From the NCBI GenBank assembly GCA_039188975.1, contig JBCCYT010000111.1, positions 1 to 14,213 of the forward strand: a stretch of 14,213 nucleotides of DNA, in the 5' to 3' direction. The notes under the pieces are model-generated. The model saw only the letters and a list, made by a program, of their open reading frames with translations. It had not been told where the DNA came from and made no database searches. This DNA is from UBA11606 sp039188975. GTDB lineage: Bacteria; Actinomycetota; Acidimicrobiia; Acidimicrobiales; Aldehydirespiratoraceae. The position numbers and the translations under genes are program-made. Shown here piece after piece: positions 6,704 to 13,203 of the stretch (position 1 is its first letter; the number at the start of each line of letters is the position of its first letter).

Positions 6704-7821
6704 CGGCTTGTCTCCAGTGCGCGGACGGTGGCGTCGATGATCAGGTCCTGGGTTGGTTCGTCCAGGTAGGGATGCATCGGCAAGCTCACGACGCGGGACG
6801 CCGCTGCCGTCGTGTTCGGGGTTGCGTCGGGTACGACCGGGTCGGTTTGGTACGGGCCTTGGGTGTGAAGCGGGTACGGGTAGTAGATGCCGGTGGGCAC
6901 GCCGTCGTCGTTCAGGGACGATCGGAAGCCGTCCCGGTTGTCGACTTCGATGGTGTACTGGGCCCAGACCGGCACGACCCCCGGTTCGGTGGTCGGGGGC
7001 TTCACCACCGAGGACAGCTCGTCGCTGTAGCGGCGGGCGATGGTGTTCCGGCGCTCGATCTCCTCGGCGAAGATGTCGAGTTTCACATTGAGGATCGCCG
7101 CCTGGATCGTGTCGAGCCGCCCCGTGATACCGAGCCGGTCGTGGGTGTAGGGCGCCGCGCCTGCGCCGTGAAGGCGAATCGAGCGCAACCGCTCAGCGAC
7201 TTCATCGTCGTCGGTGAACACGGCGCCGCCGTCGCCGTACGCGCCGAGCGGCTTGGCCGGGAAAAAGGACGTGGTGGAGATGATTCCGGCGGCGAGCGTC
7301 GAGTGGTCGTCGCGGGTCGCGCCGAAGGACTGGGCGCCGTCGACGATCATCCAGGCACCGAGACGTTCGGCCAGCGACCCGAGCGCGTTGTGGCTCGCAG
7401 GGTGGCCAAACAGGTCGACGGCGATGATGCCCACGGGGGCGGGGCCTTCGAGCTGCCAGGCCGTAGCCGCCGAGCCCGGGTCGAGGTTGTAGGAAGCAGC
7501 GTCGATGTCGGCGAACACGGGAGTCGCACCGACGAGGCGCACGACTTCGGCGGTCGCAACGAAGGTGAAGTCGGGGACGACGACCCGGTCGCCCGGTTGC
7601 ACGTCGAGGGCCATGAGGGCCATCACGAGCGCGTCGGTGCCGCTGGCACAGCTGAGCGCGTGGGTCCTGTCGCTCCATTCGGCGAGACGGTGCTCCAGCT
7701 CCACCACTGCAGGACCCATCACGTAGCGGCCGTCGTCGAGTACGGCGGCGATCGCATCGTCGATGCGGGAACCGAGCCGGTCGCGCTGAGCGGCGAGATC
7801 GATGAACGGGAGCGCGCTCAC
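6700..7821 (-). CDS. DegT-family PLP aminotransferase, WbpE-type
   Basis: This 373-residue enzyme (from the GTG at 7821) probably aminates a 3-keto-UDP-sugar, as WbpE does. SALPFIDLAAQ at the N-terminus, SCASGTDALVMALMAL (57-72), IVDGAQSFGA (159-168) and TSFFPAKPLGAYGDGGA (184-200) are close to the WbpE pattern, with Lys190 as the PLP Schiff-base lysine and Asp161 pairing with the cofactor. The GTG start overlaps the epimerase stop as GTGA (7818-7821), like the other junctions, with AGGG 10 bases before the GTG. A longer ATG start at 7860 would add 13 Arg/Pro-rich residues that lie inside the epimerase gene, and the family begins at the SALPFIDL position. Together with the oxidoreductase and acyltransferase genes that follow, it forms the module for a 3-acetamido-3-deoxy sugar nucleotide. 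Confidence 0.92.
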   Translation of the reverse strand: MSALPFIDLAAQRDRLGSRIDDAIAAVLDDGRYVMGPAVVELEHRLAEWSDRTHALSCASGTDALVMALMALDVQPGDRVVVPDFTFVATAEVVRLVGATPVFADIDAASYNLDPGSAATAWQLEGPAPVGIIAVDLFGHPASHNALGSLAERLGAWMIVDGAQSFGATRDDHSTLAAGIISTTSFFPAKPLGAYGDGGAVFTDDDEVAERLRSIRLHGAGAAPYTHDRLGITGRLDTIQAAILNVKLDIFAEEIERRNTIARRYSDELSSVVKPPTTEPGVVPVWAQYTIEVDNRDGFRSSLNDDGVPTGIYYPYPLHTQGPYQTDPVVPDATPNTTAAASRVVSLPMHPYLDEPTQDLIIDATVRALETSR

Positions 7822-8795
7822 TGCCCGCCCTGGGTCCGGTGCTTGTGCGCGGTGCGCCACTCAATGAGTTCGGACAAGCCTTCGGTCAGTGGGGTCAACG
7901 CTTTGAAGTCGAGGTCTTCGATGGCGAGGTCAGGGGCACCGATGCGGTTCTTCACGAAGCTCTGCCCTTCGGGGCGAAAGTCGATCGCCAGGTCGCTTCC
8001 GGCCAGCTCCAGGACCATCTCGGCGAGGGTCTTGATCGACGTCCGGGTCCCGGTGCACACGTTGTAGAAGCGGTCGACCGCGGTGGCCTTCATCGCGGCG
8101 ATGTTCGCCCGGGCGCAGTCCTTCACGTACACGAAGTCGTAGGCCTGGCTGCCGTCGCCGTAGACGGGTGGACCTTCACCGCGGTCGATGGCATCGAGGA
8201 TCTTCATGATCACCGCGATGTAGGCGCCCTTGTAGTCCTGGCGGGGGCCGTACACGTTGAAGTACCGGAGCCCGGCATAGTCGAGTCCGTAGCGGTGATG
8301 GTGGGCGCGCAGCATGTGCTCGCCGGCGATCTTCGATGCGCCGTAGAACGTCGTGTTGTTGTACGGGTGGTCCTCGGTCATTGGTTCGTCGACCGCCTCG
8401 CCGTACACCGACGCGGACGACGAGTAGATGAGGCGCTCGACGCCCTGGTTGCGGCAGGCCTCCATCACGTTGAAGGTGCCGGCCACGTTGACGTCGAAGG
8501 CAGCCTGGGGGAATTCGTGGCACTGCAACAGCCACAGAGCGGCGAAGTGGAACACCCCGTCGGCGCCCTCGAGTGCGGCGTTCAGGAGGTCGGGATGGCC
8601 GATGTCGCCACCGGCGTCGAAGATCCGGACTCGATCGTCCCGCAGGGCTGACTCGAGGTTCTCGTGGCTGCCGCGGACGAAGTTGTCGTATACGACGATC
8701 TCCCCAACGTCTTCCTGGGTGAGGAGATCGATGGTGTGCGAACCGATGAGTCCTGCGCCACCGACGACGACGAGTCGTTTGTCCTTGAGTTCCAC
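7818..8795 (-). CDS. NAD-dependent epimerase/dehydratase (extended SDR), first gene of sugar operon
   Basis: This 325-residue extended short-chain dehydrogenase acts on nucleotide sugars. The NAD-binding motif GGAGLIGSH (12-20) and the catalytic YGASK (Tyr151, Lys155) with Ser125-Ser127 of YSSSASVYG are all present, as is RYFNVYGPRQ (177-186). The segment FHFAALWLLQCHEFP (82-96) has bulky residues instead of the usual small ones, a pattern I associate with an uncharacterised sugar-cluster subfamily. The reaction (4-epimerase, 4,6-dehydratase or decarboxylase) cannot be fixed from the sequence. The start is a GTG preceded at some distance by AGGA, and no upstream ATG is plausible. It is the promoter-proximal gene, divergent from uvrC. 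Its stop overlaps the next start (GTGA). Confidence 0.88.
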   Translation of the reverse strand: MELKDKRLVVVGGAGLIGSHTIDLLTQEDVGEIVVYDNFVRGSHENLESALRDDRVRIFDAGGDIGHPDLLNAALEGADGVFHFAALWLLQCHEFPQAAFDVNVAGTFNVMEACRNQGVERLIYSSSASVYGEAVDEPMTEDHPYNNTTFYGASKIAGEHMLRAHHHRYGLDYAGLRYFNVYGPRQDYKGAYIAVIMKILDAIDRGEGPPVYGDGSQAYDFVYVKDCARANIAAMKATAVDRFYNVCTGTRTSIKTLAEMVLELAGSDLAIDFRPEGQSFVKNRIGAPDLAIEDLDFKALTPLTEGLSELIEWRTAHKHRTQGGQ

Positions 8796-8948
8796 AGCGA
8801 GTCCGTTCCTGAAGCGCTCGTTGTGCCCAGTCGGCCGCCGGCGGAGCGGTATGAGGCTTTCGGCCTAGTCGGCGCGTGTTTCTGAACGGTGTTGCCGGCA
8901 GCGTGCGGGCGCAGAGGTTGTCGGTGGGCTCTCCTAGAGTGGGACCCG
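8796..8948. promoter_or_regulatory. Divergent intergenic region between the sugar operon and uvrC
   Basis: These 153 bases separate the epimerase start (minus) from the uvrC start (plus), so promoters for both directions should lie here or in the coding edges. On the plus side a clear -10-like hexamer lies just before uvrC (listed separately). On the minus side I found no convincing -35/-10 pair. A perfect 10-base palindrome, CCGCCGGCGG (8835-8844), sits upstream of the operon and could be an operator, but such strings arise easily in GC-rich DNA. No RNA gene or credible small ORF was seen. Confidence 0.5.
8935..8940 (+). promoter_or_regulatory. uvrC: Probable -10 element for uvrC (leaderless transcript)
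   Basis: TAGAGT fits the actinobacterial -10 pattern TANNNT and ends 8 bases before the uvrC ATG at 8949. Transcription would then begin at or within a few bases of the start codon, giving a leaderless mRNA, which is common in actinobacteria. Consistent with this, there is no strong Shine-Dalgarno sequence before the ATG. No good -35 box is present at the usual spacing. Confidence 0.45.
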
Positions 8949-10817
8949 ATGGTGCAGCGACCGCCGGCCGGGACGATCCCTGACACGCCCGGCTCCTACC
9001 AGTTCAAAGACGCCGAGGGTCGCGTGATCTATGTCGGCAAGGCCAAGAGCTTGCGGTCGCGCCTGTCCAACTACTTCCAGAACCCGCGCAACCTCCACAC
9101 CCGCACCCGCCAGATGGTCGAGACGGCCGAGACGGTCGAGTGGATGCAGGTCGGCAACGAGGTCGAAGCGCTGATGCTGGAGTACACGCTCATCCAGCGC
9201 CACAAGCCGCGGTTCAACGTGCGCTACATGGACGACAAGTCCTACCCGTTCCTGGCCGTGACCACCCTCGACGACTGGCCTCGAGCGATGGTGATGCGAG
9301 GCAAACGCAAAAAGGGAAACCGCTACTTCGGGCCCTACGGGCAGGCGTACGCCATCCGGGACACCCTCGACCTGTTGCTGCGCACGTTCCCGATCCGGAC
9401 CTGCACCGACAACAAGTTCCGGCACCACGAACGGCTGGGCAAGCCCTGCCTGCTGTTCCACATCGAGAAGTGCGCCGGGCCCTGCGTCGGGGAGATCGAG
9501 AAGGACGCCTACGACGACCTGGTTGCGGAGCTGCTTCGTTTTCTCGAAGGCGACACCGACGACATCGTCCGCGAGCTCCAGCAGCAGATGGCTCGGGCGT
9601 CAGAAGACCTCGAGTTCGAGCTGGCGGCACACCTTCGGGACCGGCTCGCGGCCGTGCGCAAAGCCATCGAGAAGCAACAGATGGTGTTCGCCCGCAACGA
9701 AGACGTCGACGTGATCGGCTACTTCGACGACGAGCTCGAAGCGGCGGTTCAGGTCTTCTTCGTCCGCAAGGGCCGGGTCATGGGGCGACGGGGCTTCGTG
9801 GTCGACAAGGTCGAAGACCTCGACGGCCCGGAGCTGGTCAGCCGCATCCTCGAACGCCTGTACTTCGACGACAACCCGATCGGCTGGCCCAAAGAGGTTC
9901 TGGTTCCCGAACTTCCCGACGACCCTGCGCTCTATGAGGAATGGCTGTCGGAGTTGCGCGAAAGCAAGGTCACGATCCGGATTCCGCAGCGCGGCGACAA
10001 ACGCAAGCTGCACGAAACGGTCACCCAGAATGCCGAGGAGAGTTTCACCCGGCACCGGTTGAAGCGAAGCAGCGATCACAACAGCCGGGCGCGAGCACTC
10101 AACGAACTCCAGGAGTACCTCGATCTGCCCAACGCCCCGCTCCGTATCGAGTGCTACGACATGAGCCACATCCAGGGCACCGACTATGTCGGCTCGATGG
10201 TGGTGGTGGAGGACGGGCTCCCCAAGAAGTCTGAGTACCGGCGGTTCAAGATCAAGACGGTTGCTGGCAACGACGACTTCGCGGCGATGGAAGAAGTGCT
10301 GACTCGCCGCTTCACCGCGTATCTCGCCGACCGCGAACGACCGATCGAGGCGCGAGATGGCAAGTTCGCCTACCCGCCGCAGCTGTTGGTCGTCGACGGC
10401 GGGAAGGGTCAGCTGACGTCGGCGGTCCGGGTGCTCGATGAGCTCGGTCTGCGTGATGAGATCCCGGTGATCTCGCTGGCGAAACAGTTCGAGGAGGTCT
10501 TCGTTCCCGGCCGGAGCGAATCGATCAAGCTGCCGCGTCAATCCGAGGCGCTCTTCATGCTCCAGCGCATCCGAGACGAAAGCCACCGGTTTGCCATCAC
10601 CTTTCACCGTCAACTGCGCGACAAACGAATGACCAAATCGGCGCTCGACGACATCGCCGGACTTGGCCCCGCGCGCAGAACCAGGCTGACGAAAGAGCTC
10701 GGCGGTGTGAACGCAGTCAAGGCCGCAGAGCTCGAGACGCTCAAGTCGCTGTCCTGGCTTCCCGACGACGTAGCGGAGAACGTGTACCGGACCCTGCACA
10801 GCCCGGGCGGTAGATGA
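8949..10817 (+). CDS. uvrC: Excinuclease ABC subunit C (UvrC)
   Basis: UvrC makes the two incisions around bulky DNA lesions in nucleotide excision repair, after UvrA/UvrB loading. The 622-residue length is normal. The GIY-YIG nuclease domain (about 13-90) has GSYQF ... IYVGKAKSLRSRL, with Ser in place of the usual Ile/Val of the first motif. Four cysteines at 152, 167, 175 and 179 match the reported iron-sulfur ligands. The UVR (UvrB-binding) motif is at about 212-247. The RNase H-like second nuclease shows ECYDMSHIQG (Asp404) and VVDGGKGQL (Asp483). Tandem helix-hairpin-helix follows at about 566-615 (DIAGLGPARRTRL). The ATG at 8949 was chosen over a frame open from 8889, because family homology begins here and a -10 element lies inside the extension. 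It heads the plus-strand genes leading to rapZ. Confidence 0.97.
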   Translation: MVQRPPAGTIPDTPGSYQFKDAEGRVIYVGKAKSLRSRLSNYFQNPRNLHTRTRQMVETAETVEWMQVGNEVEALMLEYTLIQRHKPRFNVRYMDDKSYPFLAVTTLDDWPRAMVMRGKRKKGNRYFGPYGQAYAIRDTLDLLLRTFPIRTCTDNKFRHHERLGKPCLLFHIEKCAGPCVGEIEKDAYDDLVAELLRFLEGDTDDIVRELQQQMARASEDLEFELAAHLRDRLAAVRKAIEKQQMVFARNEDVDVIGYFDDELEAAVQVFFVRKGRVMGRRGFVVDKVEDLDGPELVSRILERLYFDDNPIGWPKEVLVPELPDDPALYEEWLSELRESKVTIRIPQRGDKRKLHETVTQNAEESFTRHRLKRSSDHNSRARALNELQEYLDLPNAPLRIECYDMSHIQGTDYVGSMVVVEDGLPKKSEYRRFKIKTVAGNDDFAAMEEVLTRRFTAYLADRERPIEARDGKFAYPPQLLVVDGGKGQLTSAVRVLDELGLRDEIPVISLAKQFEEVFVPGRSESIKLPRQSEALFMLQRIRDESHRFAITFHRQLRDKRMTKSALDDIAGLGPARRTRLTKELGGVNAVKAAELETLKSLSWLPDDVAENVYRTLHSPGGR

Positions 10818-10861
10818 TCGCCCAGCCGGGCGACCAAGGCCGTAGCGTAGGACCGCGCTGC

Positions 10862-10869
10862 GGGGAGGA
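10862..10869 (+). promoter_or_regulatory. Strong ribosome binding site before the propeller gene
   Basis: GGGGAGGA lies about 6 bases before the ATG at 10876, one of the strongest Shine-Dalgarno sequences in the window. It fixes the start of the membrane propeller gene. A TAGCGT hexamer about 14 bases further upstream (10843-10848) could be a -10 box for a separate promoter in the 58-base gap after uvrC. That is weak evidence only, because no -35 is visible. Confidence 0.6.
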
Positions 10870-10875
10870 ATTGTC

Positions 10876-12438
10876 ATGACCGACGAGCAAGATCACGAGA
10901 CCGGCGGCGTACTCCGGCCCTTCGAGCCGTCGCCGCAAGAGCCGCTTCCGCCGGTCCAAGCGTCCTCGGTCGTGGTGCCGGGCCTCGATGCGGACCGCGA
11001 CACCGCCGGCGCTGACGACGTGGCGGTCGATGCCATCGATGCGGAGTCGAGCGTCGAAACCGCCGCGCCCCCTTCCGAACTGGTCGATGTCGGCGCTGAA
11101 CCGAGCGCGCCGGAGGTGTGGGCTGCGAGTTCCGAGGCCGACATGAGCGTGCTCACCGACCTCGTCGGTGACGATGGTGAATCGCTCGCCATCCCGAGCC
11201 CCAGCCGCCGTCCCGCCGAGGGCGCGATTCCCGCCGCGACCGAGAACCCGCAGGAGATCGTGCTGCCCCGCCAGCCGTTCCTGATCGGGGCGGGCATCGC
11301 AGCCCTGCTTCTCGTGCTGCTCTTCGTTCTGTGGCGAACCGCCGGCGACGGTGATTCTGCACCGGTGGCCGCGCCGCTCACGCCGACGACGGAGCCTGCA
11401 GTCCAAAACGACGCGGCGGTCGAACCGGCCCCGAGCGGGGTTCCCGACGAGGTCGTGGCGGAGATGACCGAAGCAGCCGAGAGTCGGATCGCCGATCTCG
11501 AGTCGCAGCTCGGTGAGCAAGCTGCTGCGGTCGCTGACCTCGAGGCCGAGCTTGCGGCCGTACCGCCGACGGCGCTGCGCGGTGCCGAGCTGCGGCGAGT
11601 CGTCGTGGCCGCGGATGCCACGGCGCTGAGTGTGGGCGAGGAGGGCATCGCCGTGATTGGTCCCTTCGGGGGATACGCATCGATCGACCCGGCGACGACC
11701 ACGGTGACTGCGTCGTCCCAGATCGGCACCGCAGCCACCCGGGTGCTGCGCACGGCGTCCGCCGTGTGGGTCACCAACTACACCGACAGCGAACTGATCC
11801 GAGTCGACTTCACCACCAACGAGGTGTTGGCTCGTTTTGCGTTCCCCTCACCCGACGGGCTGGACAAGCTCGGCGGCACGCTCGTGATCGCCTCCCACGA
11901 CGGTGGCTTCGTCGCCCAGGTCGATGCGGGTCCCGGCACGATCAGCCGCCAGGTCGATGTCGGCGGCCAACCGAGCGATGTCATCGTCACGCCGGATGAG
12001 GCCGCAATCTGGGTTGCACTGTTCGACACCGGCGAGGTCATCCGCATCGACGCGGCGTCGTTCGAGATCACGAGCCGGTTGGCCGTCGGCGCAGGTCCGG
12101 TCGGCCTGACGCTGGTCGACAACACGTTGTGGGTCGCCAACCACGAAGAAGGAACGGTCGTTGCTGTCGACACCGCCTCGGAAGCCGTCGTGTCTCGGTT
12201 CTCGGTCGGGGCGGGCCCGTCGGAGTCGGTCATCTTCCAGGGCTCGTTGTGGGTCACGGCCACCGATGCTGGCGAGTTGGTGCAGCTCGATCCGAGCAGT
12301 GGCGAGGTCATCACCCGCACGCCGCTCGGGAGCAGCAACCTCGGCGGCCCCACCGGCCTCGCAATCGGAAGTGACTCGCTGTGGGTCGCGATGCAGGGCG
12401 AACGCTCCGTTGTTCGGGTCACCCCGGCGAACGGCTGA
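10876..12438 (+). CDS. Single-pass membrane protein with extracellular beta-propeller (YncE/YVTN-like), function unknown
   Basis: I do not recognise this 520-residue protein as a named family. Residues 1-132 are acidic, rich in Pro/Ala/Asp/Glu and probably disordered. One hydrophobic segment (about 134-153, FLIGAGIAALLLVLLFVLW) follows PRQP and precedes a Thr/Pro-rich linker. Residues 192-228 look like a short coiled coil (IADLESQLGEQ...VADLEAELAAV). From about 245 to the end there are repeats of roughly 40 residues, with a strand such as LWVAN, SLWVT or SLWVA, then GTVVAVD-type and (V)GAGP turns. These are typical blades of YncE/YVTN or NHL propellers, with about six blades. The orientation is likely N-in, with the propeller outside. 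No catalytic motif is seen. It sits between uvrC and the methyltransferase gene. It may sense or bind a cell-wall ligand or protein, but that is speculation. Confidence 0.8.
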   Translation: MTDEQDHETGGVLRPFEPSPQEPLPPVQASSVVVPGLDADRDTAGADDVAVDAIDAESSVETAAPPSELVDVGAEPSAPEVWAASSEADMSVLTDLVGDDGESLAIPSPSRRPAEGAIPAATENPQEIVLPRQPFLIGAGIAALLLVLLFVLWRTAGDGDSAPVAAPLTPTTEPAVQNDAAVEPAPSGVPDEVVAEMTEAAESRIADLESQLGEQAAAVADLEAELAAVPPTALRGAELRRVVVAADATALSVGEEGIAVIGPFGGYASIDPATTTVTASSQIGTAATRVLRTASAVWVTNYTDSELIRVDFTTNEVLARFAFPSPDGLDKLGGTLVIASHDGGFVAQVDAGPGTISRQVDVGGQPSDVIVTPDEAAIWVALFDTGEVIRIDAASFEITSRLAVGAGPVGLTLVDNTLWVANHEEGTVVAVDTASEAVVSRFSVGAGPSESVIFQGSLWVTATDAGELVQLDPSSGEVITRTPLGSSNLGGPTGLAIGSDSLWVAMQGERSVVRVTPANG

Positions 12439-12456
12439 GCCGACCGTGCCCACGCG

Positions 12457-13191
12457 ATGACCGAACCGAAGTGGGATGAACACGCCGACTGGTGGCAGCG
12501 CGAGTTCACCGACGGCGTCGACCCGGAGTACGTCGAGCAGATCATCCCGTTGGCGTTGGACCAGGTCGACGGGTTCGCTCGCGTGCTCGATGTCGGGGCG
12601 GGTGAGGGTCAGGTCGCTCGGGCGATCGCCGAGCGCTTCGGTGGGTTCGTCGTGGGCCTCGACCCGACCGGGTCGCAGATCGAGGTCGCGGCGAGCCGCG
12701 GGGGAGCGGTGACGTATGCCCGGTCGGGCAGTGATGCCCTTCCCGTGGCCGACGAGGCGTTCGACGCCGTTGTGGTCTGTCTCGTCTTCGAACATGTCGA
12801 TGCCCTCGACGAGTCGTTGGCGGAGATCGCCCGCGTGCTCGCCCCTGGGGGGCGCCTGGTGTTCTTCCTCAACCATCCACTGCTGCAAACGCCAGACAGC
12901 GGCATGATCATCGACCACATGGTCGAGCCGCCCGAGACGTATTGGCGAATCGGGCCGTACCTGCGAGAAGCGGTCACGGTCGAAGAGGTCCAAAAGGATG
13001 TTCGGGTGCGCTTTGTGCACCGGCCGCTCAGCCGTTACGTCAATGGCCTGATCGATGCCGGGCTGCAGCTCGAACGGATGCTCGAACCGGCGCCGCCTCC
13101 GGGGTTCATCGCCAAGGCCAGCGAGTACGAACACGAGGTGGTGCAGACGACACCGCGGCTGCTCACCCTGGTCGCCCGCAAGCCCGAGTAG
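12457..13191 (+). CDS. Class I SAM-dependent methyltransferase, substrate unknown
   Basis: This 244-residue protein has the Methyltransf_11-type fold. Motif I is VLDVGAGEG (43-51), the acidic residue at the end of strand 2 is Asp69 (VVGLDPTGS), motif II/III is FDAVVVCLVFEHVD (102-115), and ARVLAPGGRLVFFLNHP lies at about 125-141. The later part includes PETYWRIGPYLREAV and HRPLSRYVNGLIDAGL, a lid/substrate region shared with small-molecule methyltransferases of the UbiE/BioC group. The substrate (quinone, lipid, fatty-acyl carrier or other) cannot be read. The gene starts 18 bases after the propeller gene and ends 12 bases before rapZ, so co-transcription is likely. There is no clear Shine-Dalgarno sequence before the ATG. 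The fold is secure and the role is not. Confidence 0.9.
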   Translation: MTEPKWDEHADWWQREFTDGVDPEYVEQIIPLALDQVDGFARVLDVGAGEGQVARAIAERFGGFVVGLDPTGSQIEVAASRGGAVTYARSGSDALPVADEAFDAVVVCLVFEHVDALDESLAEIARVLAPGGRLVFFLNHPLLQTPDSGMIIDHMVEPPETYWRIGPYLREAVTVEEVQKDVRVRFVHRPLSRYVNGLIDAGLQLERMLEPAPPPGFIAKASEYEHEVVQTTPRLLTLVARKPE

Positions 13192-13203
13192 ATTCGCACA
13201 CGC

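Noticed and set aside
670..8067. Long plus-strand ORFs opposite the sugar operon (382, 302, 421, 488 and 431 codons)
   Set aside because: They lie antisense to well-recognised enzymes, have biased Asp/Val/Gly/Arg/His composition and no domain resemblance. They are codon-bias shadows in GC-rich DNA.
10818..10833. Hairpin after uvrC (stem TCGCCC/GGGCGA, loop of 4) as a terminator
   Set aside because: The stem is only 6 base pairs and no T-run follows. It is too weak to call a terminator in GC-rich DNA.
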